Counted from the stretch's first letter, positions 51,801 to 57,088 are shown. The stretch: 64,000 nt of DNA from Ampullaceana balthica (GCA_944989445.1 CALYLW010000059.1:496001-560000), one strand, 5' to 3'. Translations and numbers: made by a program. The notes: generated by a model from the sequence alone, not told the origin.

Positions 51801-52228
51801 CTGGTAAAAACTGCAGCGTCTGGGTCTAGGTTCCCTACGAGACAATACCAATGTGAGAGATCCGACAGGCTGTGGAGTGTACACGTCCCGTCGTATGCTG
51901 TGCCGCACACAAGGAGCAGACCGAATTCTTTGATCAGCTCCATGACTCTGACCGTGTTGTTGCACGGTGCGGGATTCGGTGCGCAGTGTTTGGCCTCGTA
52001 CACGGGTCCGATGGCGATGCTCATGATGAGGTTTTCCAATTTGTTGGTGAATTGTGCCACAAAGTTCACACCCCCAACGTAGATATCAGACTTTGGATCA
52101 GTGACCACATGGGTGATGTCACGTCGGAGGTCATGCGTCGTGATGCTTCGGCCGGACAAAAAGACACCGTGGAACCACGTGATCAAAGCGAAGGCCAAAA
52201 CGAGGCTGTTGACGGTTTGGCTTGGCAT
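5125..52228 (-). CDS. MET: MET/RON-family receptor tyrosine kinase (19 coding exons, spliced)
   Basis: Predicted single-pass receptor tyrosine kinase at the cell surface. In vertebrates this family binds HGF or MSP and signals by autophosphorylation; the ligand here is unknown. Joining the 19 exons listed below gives 4,530 bases, 1,509 residues, with every junction GT/AG and phase-consistent. Domains: signal peptide about 1-25; Sema about 32-546 with a furin-like REKR at 200-203; Cys-rich PSI about 555-597; four IPT/TIG repeats about 604-1010; Ser/Thr/Pro stalk about 1017-1039; TM about 1085-1107; kinase about 1152-1420 with GTGSFC loop, VAIK Lys1190, Glu1208, HRDLAARNC (Asp1285), DFG Asp1303, activation-loop Tyr1311/1315/1316; tail with Tyr1439, Tyr1452 and Tyr1483. 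MET is about 1,390 residues, so this is slightly longer. Sema plus PSI plus IPT plus kinase is diagnostic; MET versus RON cannot be separated, so the symbol means family member. Plexins are excluded because they lack a kinase. UTRs were not resolved. Confidence 0.93.
5554..5838 (+). mobile_element. Small Helitron, decayed
   Basis: Starts TCTATATATATAATTC after an A, like the copy at 6,002. The 3' end is a degraded version of the same hairpin and ends TGTAG before T (CTAG expected). Shares the caatgaccatcgct-like interior with the next element. Confidence 0.65.
6002..6667 (+). mobile_element. Non-autonomous Helitron
   Basis: 5' end TCTATATATATAATTC after A (6,001). The 3' end has a perfect 8-bp-stem hairpin GCGGCGTATGCTACGCCGC, then GGGGCGTCTAG and host T (6,668). 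A^T insertion, TC start, hairpin and CTAG end are the Helitron rules. Contains a tRNA-Val-like segment. Confidence 0.82.
6205..6280 (+). tRNA. tRNA-Val(AAC)-like sequence, degenerate, inside Helitron
   Basis: Reads cctaacacgcggaagg (anticodon arm with AAC) and ggttcaagccc (box B), with box A-like gtatattggttatta. The acceptor stem does not pair well, so this is a pseudogene or captured fragment, not a working tRNA. Confidence 0.5.
6668..7790 (+). mobile_element. Two head-to-tail GGCGCC-family Helitron-like copies
   Basis: Each copy begins near atatatttacgctca, carries tggtgcagtaatttggtgcg and repeated atttatcatacaaggata segments, and ends in GC-rich palindromes (ggcgccgtaggcgcc type) then gcagcacaaactag before T (7,343-7,346 and 7,787-7,790). 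The hairpin followed by CTAG|T fits a Helitron 3' end; the 5' ends here are unclear. Confidence 0.65.
7796..7876. repeat. (TA)n microsatellite
   Basis: About 80 bp of uninterrupted TA between two mobile elements. Confidence 0.95.
7877..8399. mobile_element. TIR element TAGGGCTG...CAGCCCTA
   Basis: Inverted ends TAGGGCTG and CAGCCCTA with long AT-rich subterminal arms built of gattaat/attaatc repeats. Both flanks read atatatat, consistent with an 8-bp duplication but uninformative because the site is a TA run. Related to the element at 33,304. Confidence 0.7.
8484..9071. mobile_element. Dispersed repeat family A, fuller copy
   Basis: Starts ctttttaaatcctgtatatt and ends atataaaggatttataatc, which are imperfect inverted ends. 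Interior includes gagctgaaattttg and ttaaacatgttttt. Other copies: 13,125; 46,277; 47,426; 48,340. No coding capacity seen. Confidence 0.7.
9269..9402 (-). CDS. MET: MET-like exon 18: kinase C-lobe
   Basis: 134 bases, phase 0 in and 2 out. Acceptor tatgttccag|TGGTCC, donor GTTGT|GTAAGT. It encodes [20 protein letters not shown], the alphaF region of tyrosine kinases. Confidence 0.94.
10990..11288 (-). mobile_element. tRNA-derived SINE
   Basis: Minus strand: box A tggtcgagtggcagcgc, box B gggttcgaatcc, then a body with ccctgagtcaccccgct and tcatggtctgtggacg, and a 3' tail of ataag repeats (10,992-11,012 on the plus strand). Same family as 59,550. Confidence 0.8.
11452..11944 (-). mobile_element. 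GGCGCC-family Helitron-like element
   Basis: Plus strand reads A|CTAGTTTGTGCTGCGGC ... TATGA|T, i.e. a minus-strand TC...CTAG element at an A^T site. Interior as in 6,668-7,790. Confidence 0.7.
13125..13545. mobile_element. Dispersed repeat family A copy
   Basis: Begins tttaaatcccttatattaac and ends atataagggattgataaac. Shares tttacgggtcacttga and cgccagccatcg with the copy at 46,277. Confidence 0.65.
13880..14330. other. GC-richer unknown block in intron
   Basis: Stands out from its AT-rich surroundings. Contains three tandem gccaggagc units (13,960-13,985) and a 60-codon minus-strand frame (14,104-14,286) ending in [19 protein letters not shown]. It looks like a piece of a retroelement or other dispersed repeat, but I do not recognise the family. 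Nothing seen in 13,546-13,880. Confidence 0.35.
14598..14757 (-). CDS. MET: MET-like exon 17: DFG motif and activation loop
   Basis: 160 bases. The first base completes Met1292. Acceptor atttcaag|GCTTGA, donor GATGTG|GTGAGT. It encodes [21 protein letters not shown] Asp1303 and activation-loop tyrosines 1311, 1315 and 1316 in the same spacing as [14 protein letters not shown] (P+1 loop) and SSKSDV follow. Confidence 0.94.
15012..15298. mobile_element. hAT-type MITE with 8-bp target duplication
   Basis: Left end cagtgcttctcaaactttt, right end aaagtggtgg-type and gagtagcactg. Flanked by identical acatagat (15,004-15,011 and 15,299-15,306). Related to 3,711-3,877. Interior GC-rich arms include gcggaccggctgcggg. 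Confidence 0.9.
15541..25834. repeat. 10.3-kb satellite array of a 25-bp monomer
   Basis: About 412 near-identical copies of a 25-bp unit built on atagttgattaaaggagttg plus a variable 5-base segment (attgt, attgc, attga, attcc, or tattt variants). It fills most of the intron between kinase exons 16 and 17. One-base indels occur near 18,967, 19,493, 20,569 and 21,004. Variant order shows higher-order blocks. Not a CRISPR array: there are no unique spacers. Confidence 0.98.
26108..26217 (-). CDS. MET: MET-like exon 16: kinase catalytic loop
   Basis: 110 bases, phase 0 in and 2 out. Acceptor atttacaag|ACCCTA, donor TGTAT|GTGAGT. It encodes [19 protein letters not shown] and then [12 protein letters not shown] with catalytic Asp1285. 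The exon sits about 270 bp from the edge of the giant 25-bp satellite. Confidence 0.93.
26218..26594. other. Intron DNA, nothing recognised
   Basis: AT-rich intron 15 sequence between exon 16 and a MITE. No feature seen. Confidence 0.5.
26595..26764. mobile_element. MITE with TACCGTATATACTTG ends
   Basis: Perfect inverted ends taccgtatatacttg and caagtatatacggta, 170 bp in total. A TA target duplication (Tc1/mariner style) is possible. The interior has a G run. Confidence 0.75.
26765..27923. other. Intron DNA, nothing recognised
   Basis: AT-rich. Open frames of 60-70 codons near 27,099 and 27,419 show no domain or splice context and are treated as chance. Confidence 0.5.
27924..31859 (-). 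mobile_element. Possible 3.9-kb Helitron, no protein seen
   Basis: Plus strand reads A|CTAGAAATGTACCCGCG ... TATTAGA|T, so on the minus strand it starts TCTAATATATAAAG and ends in a weak hairpin (CCGC with GCGG), then GTACATTTCTAG before T. No Rep or helicase frame is visible, so it is non-autonomous or decayed. It contains the nested copy at 29,103 and a family-A fragment (about 30,710-30,915). The rest is AT-rich without genes. Confidence 0.5.
29103..29835 (-). mobile_element. GGCGCC-family Helitron-like element, nested
   Basis: Begins ctaggttgtgctgcggcgcc after A; a second head (taggttgtgctgcggcgcc) occurs at 29,520; ends near gagcgtaaatataatatata. The interior shared with other copies includes gcgcaccaaattactgcacc. 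Confidence 0.65.
32011..32195 (-). CDS. MET: MET-like exon 15: kinase alphaC helix and hinge
   Basis: 185 bases. Acceptor tttcattaag|ATCCCA. It encodes [20 protein letters not shown] (alphaC, Glu1208), then [19 protein letters not shown], the hinge and alphaD region, closely similar in layout to MET. Donor GTG|GTATGA was chosen; TCA|GTGGTA, 3 bases earlier, would also keep frame. Confidence 0.9.
32263..32535 (-). mobile_element. GGCGCC-family element, truncated
   Basis: Begins ctaggttgtgctggggcgcc after A and contains two gtatgataaatacg-like segments, then stops without the gcgcaccaaattactgc half. Confidence 0.65.
32536..33303. other. Intron DNA with SINE-tail fragment
   Basis: Two similar segments around caatgacgtcata (32,598 and 32,699) form a short diverged duplication. 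The stretch cagacgctccttcta (32,962) matches the 3' part of the SINE at 10,990. Long frames at 32,985-33,347 show no domain. Confidence 0.4.
33304..34068. mobile_element. TIR element TAGGGCTG...CAGTCCTA
   Basis: Ends tagggctgtcaacgattaat and gttaatttccgcagtccta, with gattaatcg subterminal repeats like 7,877-8,399. The interior has no intact transposase. Flanking duplication is not clear. Confidence 0.65.
34085..34445 (-). pseudogene. LINE (jockey/CR1-like) reverse transcriptase C-terminal fragment
   Basis: Minus strand reads [20 protein letters not shown] and, after a frameshift, [20 protein letters not shown] and [11 protein letters not shown]. These are the conserved C-terminal motifs of jockey/CR1-type non-LTR reverse transcriptases. 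Truncated at both ends and frameshifted. Confidence 0.8.
34529..34612 (-). CDS. MET: MET-like exon 14: glycine loop and catalytic lysine
   Basis: 84 bases, phase 1 in and 1 out. Acceptor gtcgcag|GTAGTT, donor AGAG|GTAAAA. It completes [13 protein letters not shown] and carries EVAIKTLR with the ATP-anchoring Lys1190. Confidence 0.92.
34967..35098 (-). CDS. MET: MET-like exon 13: juxtamembrane and start of kinase
   Basis: 132 bases, phase 1 in and 1 out. Acceptor tttttttaag|GTATGG, donor ACTG|GTAAGT. It encodes a short juxtamembrane segment and [13 protein letters not shown], the first glycine of the nucleotide-binding loop. There is no tyrosine between the TM helix and the glycine loop in the joined protein, so the vertebrate MET juxtamembrane Cbl-binding tyrosine is absent. 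Confidence 0.9.
35690..36350. mobile_element. Insertion with palindromic ends and tRNA-like head
   Basis: Present in only one copy of the tandem duplication. Both ends carry CGGAGATATCTCCG within a longer near-palindrome (35,706-35,727 and 36,322-36,347). Inside, 35,848-35,922 has tRNA-like box A (tggtctcacggttagg) and box B (ggttcgagttt), followed by two copies of a roughly 70-bp segment. It may be a tRNA-derived SINE plus another repeat. Confidence 0.45.
36393..36577 (-). pseudogene. Duplicated TM-exon segment (exon 12 copy)
   Basis: Encodes a second TM helix, [20 protein letters not shown], followed by basic residues, parallel to the exon 12 TM. The frame is open. The donor-like T|GTAATTTTCC appears twice because a piece of about 36 bp is duplicated inside it. 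The copy begins inside the exon, so the original acceptor is missing; a ctgacag about 27 bases upstream could serve as a new acceptor with an open frame and would enter in phase 0 and leave in phase 1, like exon 12. It could be an alternative TM exon or a decaying copy. Confidence 0.55.
37130..37706 (-). CDS. MET: MET-like exon 12: fourth IPT, Ser/Thr stalk, transmembrane helix
   Basis: 577 bases, residues 930 to 1122, phase 0 in and 1 out. Acceptor aattaccag|GGAAGG, donor TCAG|GTAATT. In order: fourth IPT strand ([20 protein letters not shown]), a Ser/Thr/Pro-rich stalk near residues 1017-1039 containing four consecutive prolines, a segment resembling the fourth IPT exit, then a TM helix starting [12 protein letters not shown], followed by basic KISKGNR. 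A diverged copy of the TM part lies 0.6 kb downstream at about 36,393-36,549. Confidence 0.92.
37707..38246. other. Intron 11, nothing recognised
   Basis: AT-rich DNA between exons 11 and 12. No repeat or gene seen. Confidence 0.5.
38247..38522 (-). CDS. MET: MET-like exon 11: third IPT end and fourth IPT start
   Basis: 92 codons, residues 838-929, phase 0 to 0. Acceptor tctgccag|GTGATC, donor TTAAGA|GTAAGC. It contains [10 protein letters not shown] (IPT Cys-x-x-P), [10 protein letters not shown], then PEFNSV and PIHPNLTLR, which leads into the glycine that starts exon 12 (L-x-L-x-G). Confidence 0.9.
38523..39096. other. Intron 10, nothing recognised
   Basis: AT-rich intron, no feature. 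Confidence 0.5.
39097..39196 (-). CDS. MET: MET-like exon 10: third IPT/TIG repeat
   Basis: 100 bases. The first base completes a Ser codon; the exon leaves in phase 0. Acceptor gttccaacag|TGGTGG, donor CTT|GTAAGT. It encodes [20 protein letters not shown], the G-G-x-x-I-x-V-x-G-x-N-F core of an IPT repeat. Confidence 0.9.
39197..40027. other. Intron 9, nothing recognised
   Basis: AT-rich apart from a purine-rich patch (39,640-39,690, gagaagaggcaggagaacgg). An open frame there shows no domain. Confidence 0.45.
40028..40189 (-). CDS. MET: MET-like exon 9: second IPT end and third IPT start
   Basis: 162 bases, phase 2 in and 2 out. Acceptor gtatcccag|GAATAA, donor CAAAG|GTAATA. It encodes [10 protein letters not shown], then a strand ending [18 protein letters not shown], which is the standard F-x-Y-x-x-x-P-x-I transition between consecutive IPT repeats. 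Confidence 0.88.
40425..40525 (-). mobile_element. Degenerate tRNA-like SINE fragment
   Basis: Minus strand has box A tggtctagcggcgtgcgc and box B gggttcgagttga spaced too closely for a real tRNA. The rest of intron 8 (40,190-41,187) is AT-rich with nothing recognised. Confidence 0.45.
41188..41342 (-). CDS. MET: MET-like exon 8: second IPT/TIG repeat, N-terminal half
   Basis: 155 bases, phase 0 in and 2 out. Acceptor cttttctcag|TCTCCA, donor AT|GTAAGG. It encodes [20 protein letters not shown], an IPT start, and [10 protein letters not shown], the IPT cysteine strand. Confidence 0.88.
41578..41972. repeat. 28-bp minisatellite in intron 7
   Basis: About 14 near-perfect copies containing gcattggtgtgtgacaaggt. 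Between exons 7 and 8. The rest of this intron is unremarkable except for the GC-rich patch at 42,405-42,610. Confidence 0.95.
42405..42610. repeat. GC-rich palindromic patch
   Basis: Contains ggggcaatcgcccc, ggggggccc and ggggccccgcgggg in otherwise AT-rich intron. It resembles the end sequences of DNA transposons (compare 54,098-54,245), but no boundaries could be set. Confidence 0.35.
42960..43101 (-). CDS. MET: MET-like exon 7: first IPT/TIG repeat, C-terminal half
   Basis: 142 bases. Acceptor tttttatag|CCCGAT. The first base completes a codon from exon 6, giving [13 protein letters not shown], the usual I-x-C-x-x-P end of an IPT strand, then a beta-rich segment ending at HPTVKY. The donor TAC|GTGGCA is not a strong consensus but is the one that keeps phase with exon 8; the nearby GTACTT would frameshift. 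Confidence 0.8.
43295..43567. mobile_element. MITE with GGGGCCGTCCATAA ends
   Basis: Left aggggccgtccataacgtac and right gtactttatggacggcccct are long inverted repeats. The interior has G-runs and tgtgacagtttgtgaca twice. In intron 6. Related to 57,089-58,796. Confidence 0.85.
43675..43817 (-). CDS. MET: MET-like exon 6: first IPT/TIG repeat, N-terminal half
   Basis: 143 bases, phase 0 in and 2 out. Acceptor atccttcag|TTCAGT, donor CAAAA|GTAAAC. It encodes [20 protein letters not shown], the canonical IPT opening, then [12 protein letters not shown]. An earlier GT at 43,694 was rejected because it breaks phase with exon 7 and removes the end of this strand. Confidence 0.87.
44026..44196 (-). 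CDS. MET: MET-like exon 5: PSI cysteine-rich domain
   Basis: 57 codons, residues 547-603. Acceptor ctctttag|ATCCTT; donor AAG|GTTTTG is weak but is the only one that keeps phase with the next exon. The spacing [20 protein letters not shown], followed by further Cys at 582, 589 and 597, is the PSI (plexin-semaphorin-integrin) signature. Confidence 0.9.
44213..44352. repeat. 36-37-bp minisatellite in intron 4
   Basis: Four diverging copies around gataagagccagtcattgcc. The rest of the intron up to 44,703 is AT-rich. Confidence 0.85.
44704..44868 (-). CDS. MET: MET-like exon 4: end of Sema domain
   Basis: 55 codons, residues 492-546, phase 0 to 0. Acceptor cacttcag|ATGACT, donor AAG|GTGAGG. The frame ends with NLYLAVGSK, typical of the last Sema strand just before the PSI domain. 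The internal Met at the exon start is not an initiator, because an in-frame acceptor abuts it. Confidence 0.88.
44985..45235 (-). mobile_element. Penelope-like element 3' tail, remnant
   Basis: Matches the tail at 345-600 in order: a decayed hammerhead region (aacgtaacggccaatgtctt then cgtcagtac), an AT-rich run, ggaggaagtatcaa and aaagattccacagtttt. No RT sequence is attached. Confidence 0.6.
45596..45845. repeat. Compound microsatellite (TC)n(TCTG)n(TG)n
   Basis: About 250 bp of TC, then TCTG, then TG repeats in intron 3. Open frames across it are artefacts. Confidence 0.97.
46277..46795. mobile_element. Dispersed repeat family A copy
   Basis: Starts tttttaaatcccttatatta, ends cacatataatggatttatat. 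Interior includes cgagctgaaatttgg, acgggtcacttgac and cgccagccatcgg. Confidence 0.7.
47082..47276 (-). CDS. MET: MET-like exon 3: Sema domain
   Basis: 65 codons, residues 427-491, phase 0 to 0. Acceptor tttgtag|AAACTA, donor AAAAG|GTACGT. The open frame contains [16 protein letters not shown], which resembles the late Sema blade strand (a D-V-x-F-x-G-T-x-x-G type motif). The flanking introns are 3.4 kb and 2.2 kb and carry minisatellites and repeats. Confidence 0.88.
47814..48339 (-). mobile_element. GGCGCC-family Helitron
   Basis: Plus strand A|CTAGTTTGTGCTGCGGC ... GTATATGA|T. TC start and CTAG end on the minus strand, A^T site, GC-rich hairpin near the 3' end. Confidence 0.75.
48696..48979 (-). 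mobile_element. Non-autonomous Helitron (family B)
   Basis: Minus strand starts TCAAAATACATAATTTGC and ends with CCGTCATTTTTTGCGGG-type hairpin (slightly decayed), then GTAATACACTAG. Flanked by A (48,695) and T (48,980). The interrupted host sequence aaaca|tgtttt is present uninterrupted near 8,888-8,898. Confidence 0.85.
49430..50065. repeat. 33-bp minisatellite in intron 2
   Basis: About 19 copies containing gcaccatgattggtggaaga. Because 33 is a multiple of three, several frames on both strands stay open and give 11-residue peptide repeats. No splice or start context supports coding. Confidence 0.93.
50195..50310. repeat. About 28-bp short tandem repeat
   Basis: Four copies around acccacattgatgtaacaca, just downstream of the 33-bp array. 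50,310-50,682 is AT-rich with nothing recognised. Confidence 0.85.
50683..50970 (-). CDS. MET: MET-like exon 2: Sema domain, middle
   Basis: 96 codons, phase 0 to 0. Acceptor ttttccag|AGAACG and donor CAG|GTGAGT are both strong. It encodes residues 331-426, including [10 protein letters not shown] and a [12 protein letters not shown] stretch that matches the conserved Sema segment around the S-x-V-C-x-F strand. Confidence 0.9.
51239..52228 (-). CDS. MET: MET-like exon 1: signal peptide and N-terminal Sema domain
   Basis: Encodes residues 1-330 and ends in phase 0 at donor AAT|GTAAGA. The start Met is followed by a hydrophobic stretch ([10 protein letters not shown]) typical of a signal peptide. 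Sema hallmarks follow: [21 protein letters not shown] and [12 protein letters not shown]. Residues 199-204 read KREKRS, a dibasic furin-like site where MET and RON are cut into alpha and beta chains. As in vertebrate MET, one large first coding exon carries most of Sema. No further in-frame upstream Met is needed. A strong upstream splice acceptor is not evident. Confidence 0.93.
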
Positions 52229-53330
52229 TTTTATAATTCACTAGTTGATTTGTGAATTAGATGCTGCCCATTAAATTTATAAGTCTATTTCTTAGTATGT
52301 ACTTTTTTTTTAATGGTGACAATGCCTGGTGATGGAGACATAAAAATTAAAGTAAATAAATTATTGACAAATTCAGTGGTTTATACTATAAAAAAAGACA
52401 AGAATACGTGTATTGAAAAATCAAAAAAATAATAAGAGATGTTGACAAGAATACGTGTATTGATAGAATCAAAGAAATAATAAGAGATGTTGTATCCTTA
52501 TTATTATCACAAAGTAAAAAAAAACACAAAAACATATCCAAAAAATATAATAATAATAATTTACTGCATGGTACAGTTAAGTATGCCACGTCTGTGTTAA
52601 AATAACTTTATGCCTTATAAAACGAAGTAGTGATATTTGTTCAGATGTTACACTCTCTCAAGTATAAATAATGGAAAAAAATATAATACATTTTACGGAT
52701 GAGTTTTAAAATAGTCGATTTCGATTAACAAATGATCTAAAATGAGAAATTTAATCTTTTGTGGCAATTTTTTTTAACCCAAAAATTATAGAGATCAAAA
52801 TAAATTCTGTGCTGAAATTAAAGATTAGTTAACTGCTTCCTTTAGTGGTACACCATTGATAGATATTAAAATTTATTTGAAAATAATAAGTTTCCAAATA
52901 TTCTCATCGAAAAATAAATTTTAAGAGTAGCTAGGAAATTTATTTTTTTTAAAATAATTTTAAAACACCTCTCAAATTAAATAGTTAATTGAAAGACGAA
53001 AATATGCATCCTATGTGGTGTGAAGGTTCCGTAATCTTGAATGTATTTATTCTCAAGATTGATTCTGCCGAGCGAGTTAGTTAAGTAGGAGAATAGCAGT
53101 GATAGACAGGTAAATCACAACGATATCATGATGTCTGAGGAACTTTCTGGAGACATGATTCTGTTTATCATGAGATATTAATCTCCTGTGTCAGCTACTC
53201 TGTCTACTAGGTGATCTCCCGGTAAAGCAACAAAAAGGAGTCACTTTAAGTCTAAGAGTTTGTTGGGTTTTTTTTTAAATCTAAAAATAACAGCGATTGT
53301 GATACTGTGTATTTTAAAAAATTGATTTAA
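52229..53330. promoter_or_regulatory. Receptor upstream region, promoter not resolved
   Basis: AT-rich DNA upstream of the ATG. A 52-bp-spaced duplication (gacaagaatacgtgtattga at 52,396 and 52,444) is seen. No clear TATA box or acceptor. The promoter may lie before the possible upstream exon at 53,399. Confidence 0.3.
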
Positions 53331-53398
53331 AACTTACTTGTCAGTCTGTTCGTTGCTCGGTCTGTCAAAGCAGTGGTACAAAAAATAAAAACACATAC

Positions 53399-53530
53399 CA
53401 ATTCCACATCTCTGTGAAACGCAGCGTCATTTACAACGGAATTCACTGAAGGAAATCGGCACTTCGCGCCTTGTGGTGATGCGTAGTTGGTCACATTGCA
53501 ATCGCCGTTAGAAGTGTTATTCACTCAAGT
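53399..53530 (-). other. Possible 5' non-coding exon of the receptor
   Basis: A GC-richer patch in AT-rich DNA ending at a good donor (GAATTG|GTATGT on the minus strand), 1.2 kb upstream of the receptor ATG. A Cys-containing open frame runs across it but lacks signal or domain features. A weak acceptor tcaactag exists at 52,241. Suggestive only. Confidence 0.3.
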
Positions 53531-54774
53531 GCAACTTATCTTTCGATTTTTTTACATCCGGAGAACATTTTTAGAATGTCTCTTTATTTGTTTAGAGAAA
53601 GATTAAATTTCCTGTTTAGATTTATTTAATAGCTTGACGAGTTATTGCGAGCATCTGGTCATTTTGGTGATGTTTATATAGATAAATAAAAATTTAAATT
53701 ATAAAGATATATATATATATATATCTTTATAATTTTAATTTAACCGTTTAACCTTTACAATATATATATATATATGTGTGTGTGTATATATATTGTAACG
53801 GTTAAAAAAATTATTTTTACTTGCTATTCAAGTAAATATTATTTTAAAAACAATTAGTCATAAAAAAAATTCAGCCAGATTTATAGCGTTCCACAAAATA
53901 CGCAGTAAATTATTTGAAATTGGCGTATCGTGCTAAATAATGTGATATTACCTTTTAGTCATATAATCGCCTTTGCTAATATTTAAAATTAAAACCGGTT
54001 TTTTATTTTGCGAAACAAATGTAACCACAGCTAAAAGTTGACATAGATAAAACAATTATATACAGATAAGTAAAATAAATATTATAACAATTTTAACCAG
54101 GGGCGGATCTAGATTGCACGGGGCCCCTGGCTGCAATCCCACATAGGGTCCGGTCTAGGCACCTTTATTATACAATACAATAAGTTTGGCGCCCTTAAAT
54201 CATTGGGGGCCCCTAGCTTTAGCCCAATCAGCACCCCCCCCTTAATCCACCACATATTTAAACATAAACATTCTATTCCAGCAAAGCTTTAAGTCCAGTA
54301 CACGGAGCAAATGAATATAAAAAGCTAAGTATCTTGTAATGTTGTTAATCTATTATTAAAATGTATTACTCATAAATAACGCTTTATCCATTATCAAATC
54401 AGAAAATAGAAATAATTTATAAATTATGACAAGAAGACATCTCATCACACTGACTTAATTCAGGAGTGCGTAGGTGTGCTTAAATAAAGACACATGCTGT
54501 CGTAGATATTATCTCAATATTAATCCACAGTATGTCATTTACAGAGTGACAAAGATGAAAATCCTTGATCCTGTTTATTTTCAACGGTCTTACATGGGAG
54601 AACATTTTGTTTGCAAAAAAAAATGACAATTTAATAATTATTTTTTGTTCAAATTATTTTCTTTTATTTTTATTAAAATTATATGTAAACACATCTTCGC
54701 CACTATTTAGATTTGTCCGTTTTCTGTCCATATAACATCATTAAATTATAAGCTTGTATTAAATATGTTTCATG
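53531..54774. other. AT-rich intergenic DNA
   Basis: Contains TA/TG microsatellite at 53,705-53,800 with inverted tatatata/aacggttaaa arms, and a small GC-rich repeat at 54,098-54,245 (cggggcccctgg, gggggcccct). No gene seen. Confidence 0.5.
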
Positions 54775-55141
54775 TACCGTGTATTCCGGCGTATAAGACG
54801 ACTTTTAAAACCCTCAAATTATTCTCAAAAGTCCGGGGTCGTCTCTACGCCGGGTATCGTCTTATCTTATATGTACCTGTACATACAATACAGTACTAGG
54901 ACCTTAATACAGTACTAGGACCTTCATACAGTACTAGGACCTTAATACAGTACAGTATACAAATAGCTAACAGTCAATACCCCATCATGTCTTCACCAGC
55001 AAGAACAAAAGAAATATGACGACAGTTTCAAACTTAAATTGTTTTGGAAGAGGTGTGGTCTTATATGTCGAAAATAGCTTAAAACGTATATTTTAACAGG
55101 AAAAGTGGAAGTGGGGGTCATATACGAGAGAATTTACAGTA
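54775..55141. mobile_element. MITE with TACCGTGTATTCCGGCG end
   Basis: Left taccgtgtattccggcgtat, right cgagagaatttacagta (imperfect inverted ends), resembling the TACCGT element at 26,595. Contains a 20-bp repeat (acagtactaggaccttaat) in three to four copies at 54,890-54,955. Confidence 0.5.
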
Positions 55142-55384
55142 GATATCGCGGTTAAATGATTATGACAAATAATAATTACTAGGGCATGTATTCTTTCAAT
55201 AGGCTTGGTCATTATTTACCGGAAGTCTAATAATAGACTCGATCTATAACTAGGTCACCGCCTGAGGTGCCGTAAGGTCAAGTAGTGAATATTTATTCAT
55301 AACTATTAGAGGGAATGCGCTCATTGAAATTATCTAAAACTTGTTAAAAAGCTTGATTTTATAGAATTTTAAAGAAAAATATAA

Positions 55385-56165
55385 AGTCATATTATTTGAT
55401 ATATTATAATAATGCGAAATAGAGCTTACTTGCGAGAGTAAATTTAATATTAATATGTAAATATACAGACTATACTTTTTTATTTTTAGTTCATTCGCTC
55501 ATTCGTCCGAGAATTTTATACATTCAAATACTATTTACTTCTAAAACGTATGATGTAATTATAATTAAAATCATAATCTTAGTGTAAGTTTATTACTAAT
55601 AAATACTAAGGCATATATAATTTATATGAACCAACGAAAACAATTTATATTAAATATAAGTTTGTTAGCACTAGTGACTAGTACTAGTGGCGACGGCCGG
55701 AACGACGGCTTACACTTTCACTCATCTTAAATAAATGCTTAGGCCTAGGCTTATTTATTTAAATTAAAATATCAATAGATGGTTATATTATGTAATATTA
55801 TATTATGCGAAATGGAACGTCCTTGCGAGCATGAATTATGTAAATGAATTAGTGACTCTGCATCTGCTCTTATTGAGGCTCTGGCTCTAGTAATAAGTTA
55901 GTAGTAACTAGTTCTAGTTGCTCGTTCGTCCATGAAGTTTATTCTTTCATACTATGATGTAATTATAATTAAAGTCATAATCTTAGTGTAAGTTTATTAC
56001 TAAAGGCATATATTTTTATAAGGCAAGGGCCAAGGAAAACAATATTAAAATACATATATGTTAATAATTGACTACGCTAGGACTAGTGTTTACCGTAGTT
56101 ACGAATATGAACGCTTACATTCATCTTTAAATAATTTAAAATACTATGTTACGGCTTATTTATTA
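55385..56165. repeat. Diverged tandem duplication of about 0.4 kb
   Basis: Bases 55,550-55,740 and 55,945-56,145 share ataatcttagtgtaagttta and downstream motifs in the same order; earlier parts (55,415 and 55,805, atgcgaaat) also match. No gene seen in either copy or up to 57,088. Confidence 0.7.
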
Positions 56166-57088
56166 AAGTTTTAAGTCTTCGACATTTTAATAACTTTTTT
56201 CGGCTGCAAAACTGAGTGAGAAGAAATATCTTTTTTGTCCAAAATAACACCTGGAACATCGTTTTCAGATAGCATTATAACACTATTAAACACACTGTTG
56301 CTAGCCATGTTTGAGAAAGTTTGACCTTACTGACAACGAAGAGCCTAAAAATAGATATGACCGAATGGCTTATGACGCGTTGGGGTCACAGAAATGATCA
56401 AGCCTTCTCTGCTAACTATTAAAGATGCATCACTCATAAAGTCATGTAAGTAACATTTTATTATGTCCATGAAGTAGCCTGCTAATTTAAAATATTTGAA
56501 ATACTTGCAGTATACTTCAAAAATATATACCAAGATTTGTGGAAGGACTTTCACAATCCAGAGTCAAAATTATCTTTAAAACACAACTAAGACGCACACA
56601 ATTTTTATATCAGAATTGATAACGAATTCATTATTAATGTACCTTTTTTTCATAATGCATTCCAGATTTAGTTATCCCAAATTCTGTAAAATACTCTATT
56701 AAAAAAATACATCTGCAAATCAACAGTCCTCTCATTTACCACTGAAGAATATCGAGGAAAAAAAACATCAATAACACCATAAATTCGGAAATGTGCAGAT
56801 TTGGGATTCGGAAGAATTTACAATGGCGACAGAATAAGAAAATAATAAAAGAACTATTTAAATATTTTCTTTTTAACCGATTACAGGCTAATTGTGATGT
56901 CACGTTGACGTTATCCCACATTGATATGAATAAGACCTTTAAATAGATGTGTGAACACTCAATGAGAATGGTAGTTTCATAAAAATTCTAATTCACACTT
57001 CGTGAAATTAATTCATCATTACAATCTCTACATTTTCCGTTGTCAAGTTTCTCCTATGGTTCACTTGGACGACCTTAAATGGTATAAT

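Noticed and set aside
51872..52255. Plus-strand 127-codon frame
   Set aside because: Antisense shadow of receptor exon 1.
53327..53524. Coding exon of a separate small Cys-containing protein
   Set aside because: No signal peptide or known pattern; better explained, if anything, as a receptor 5' exon.
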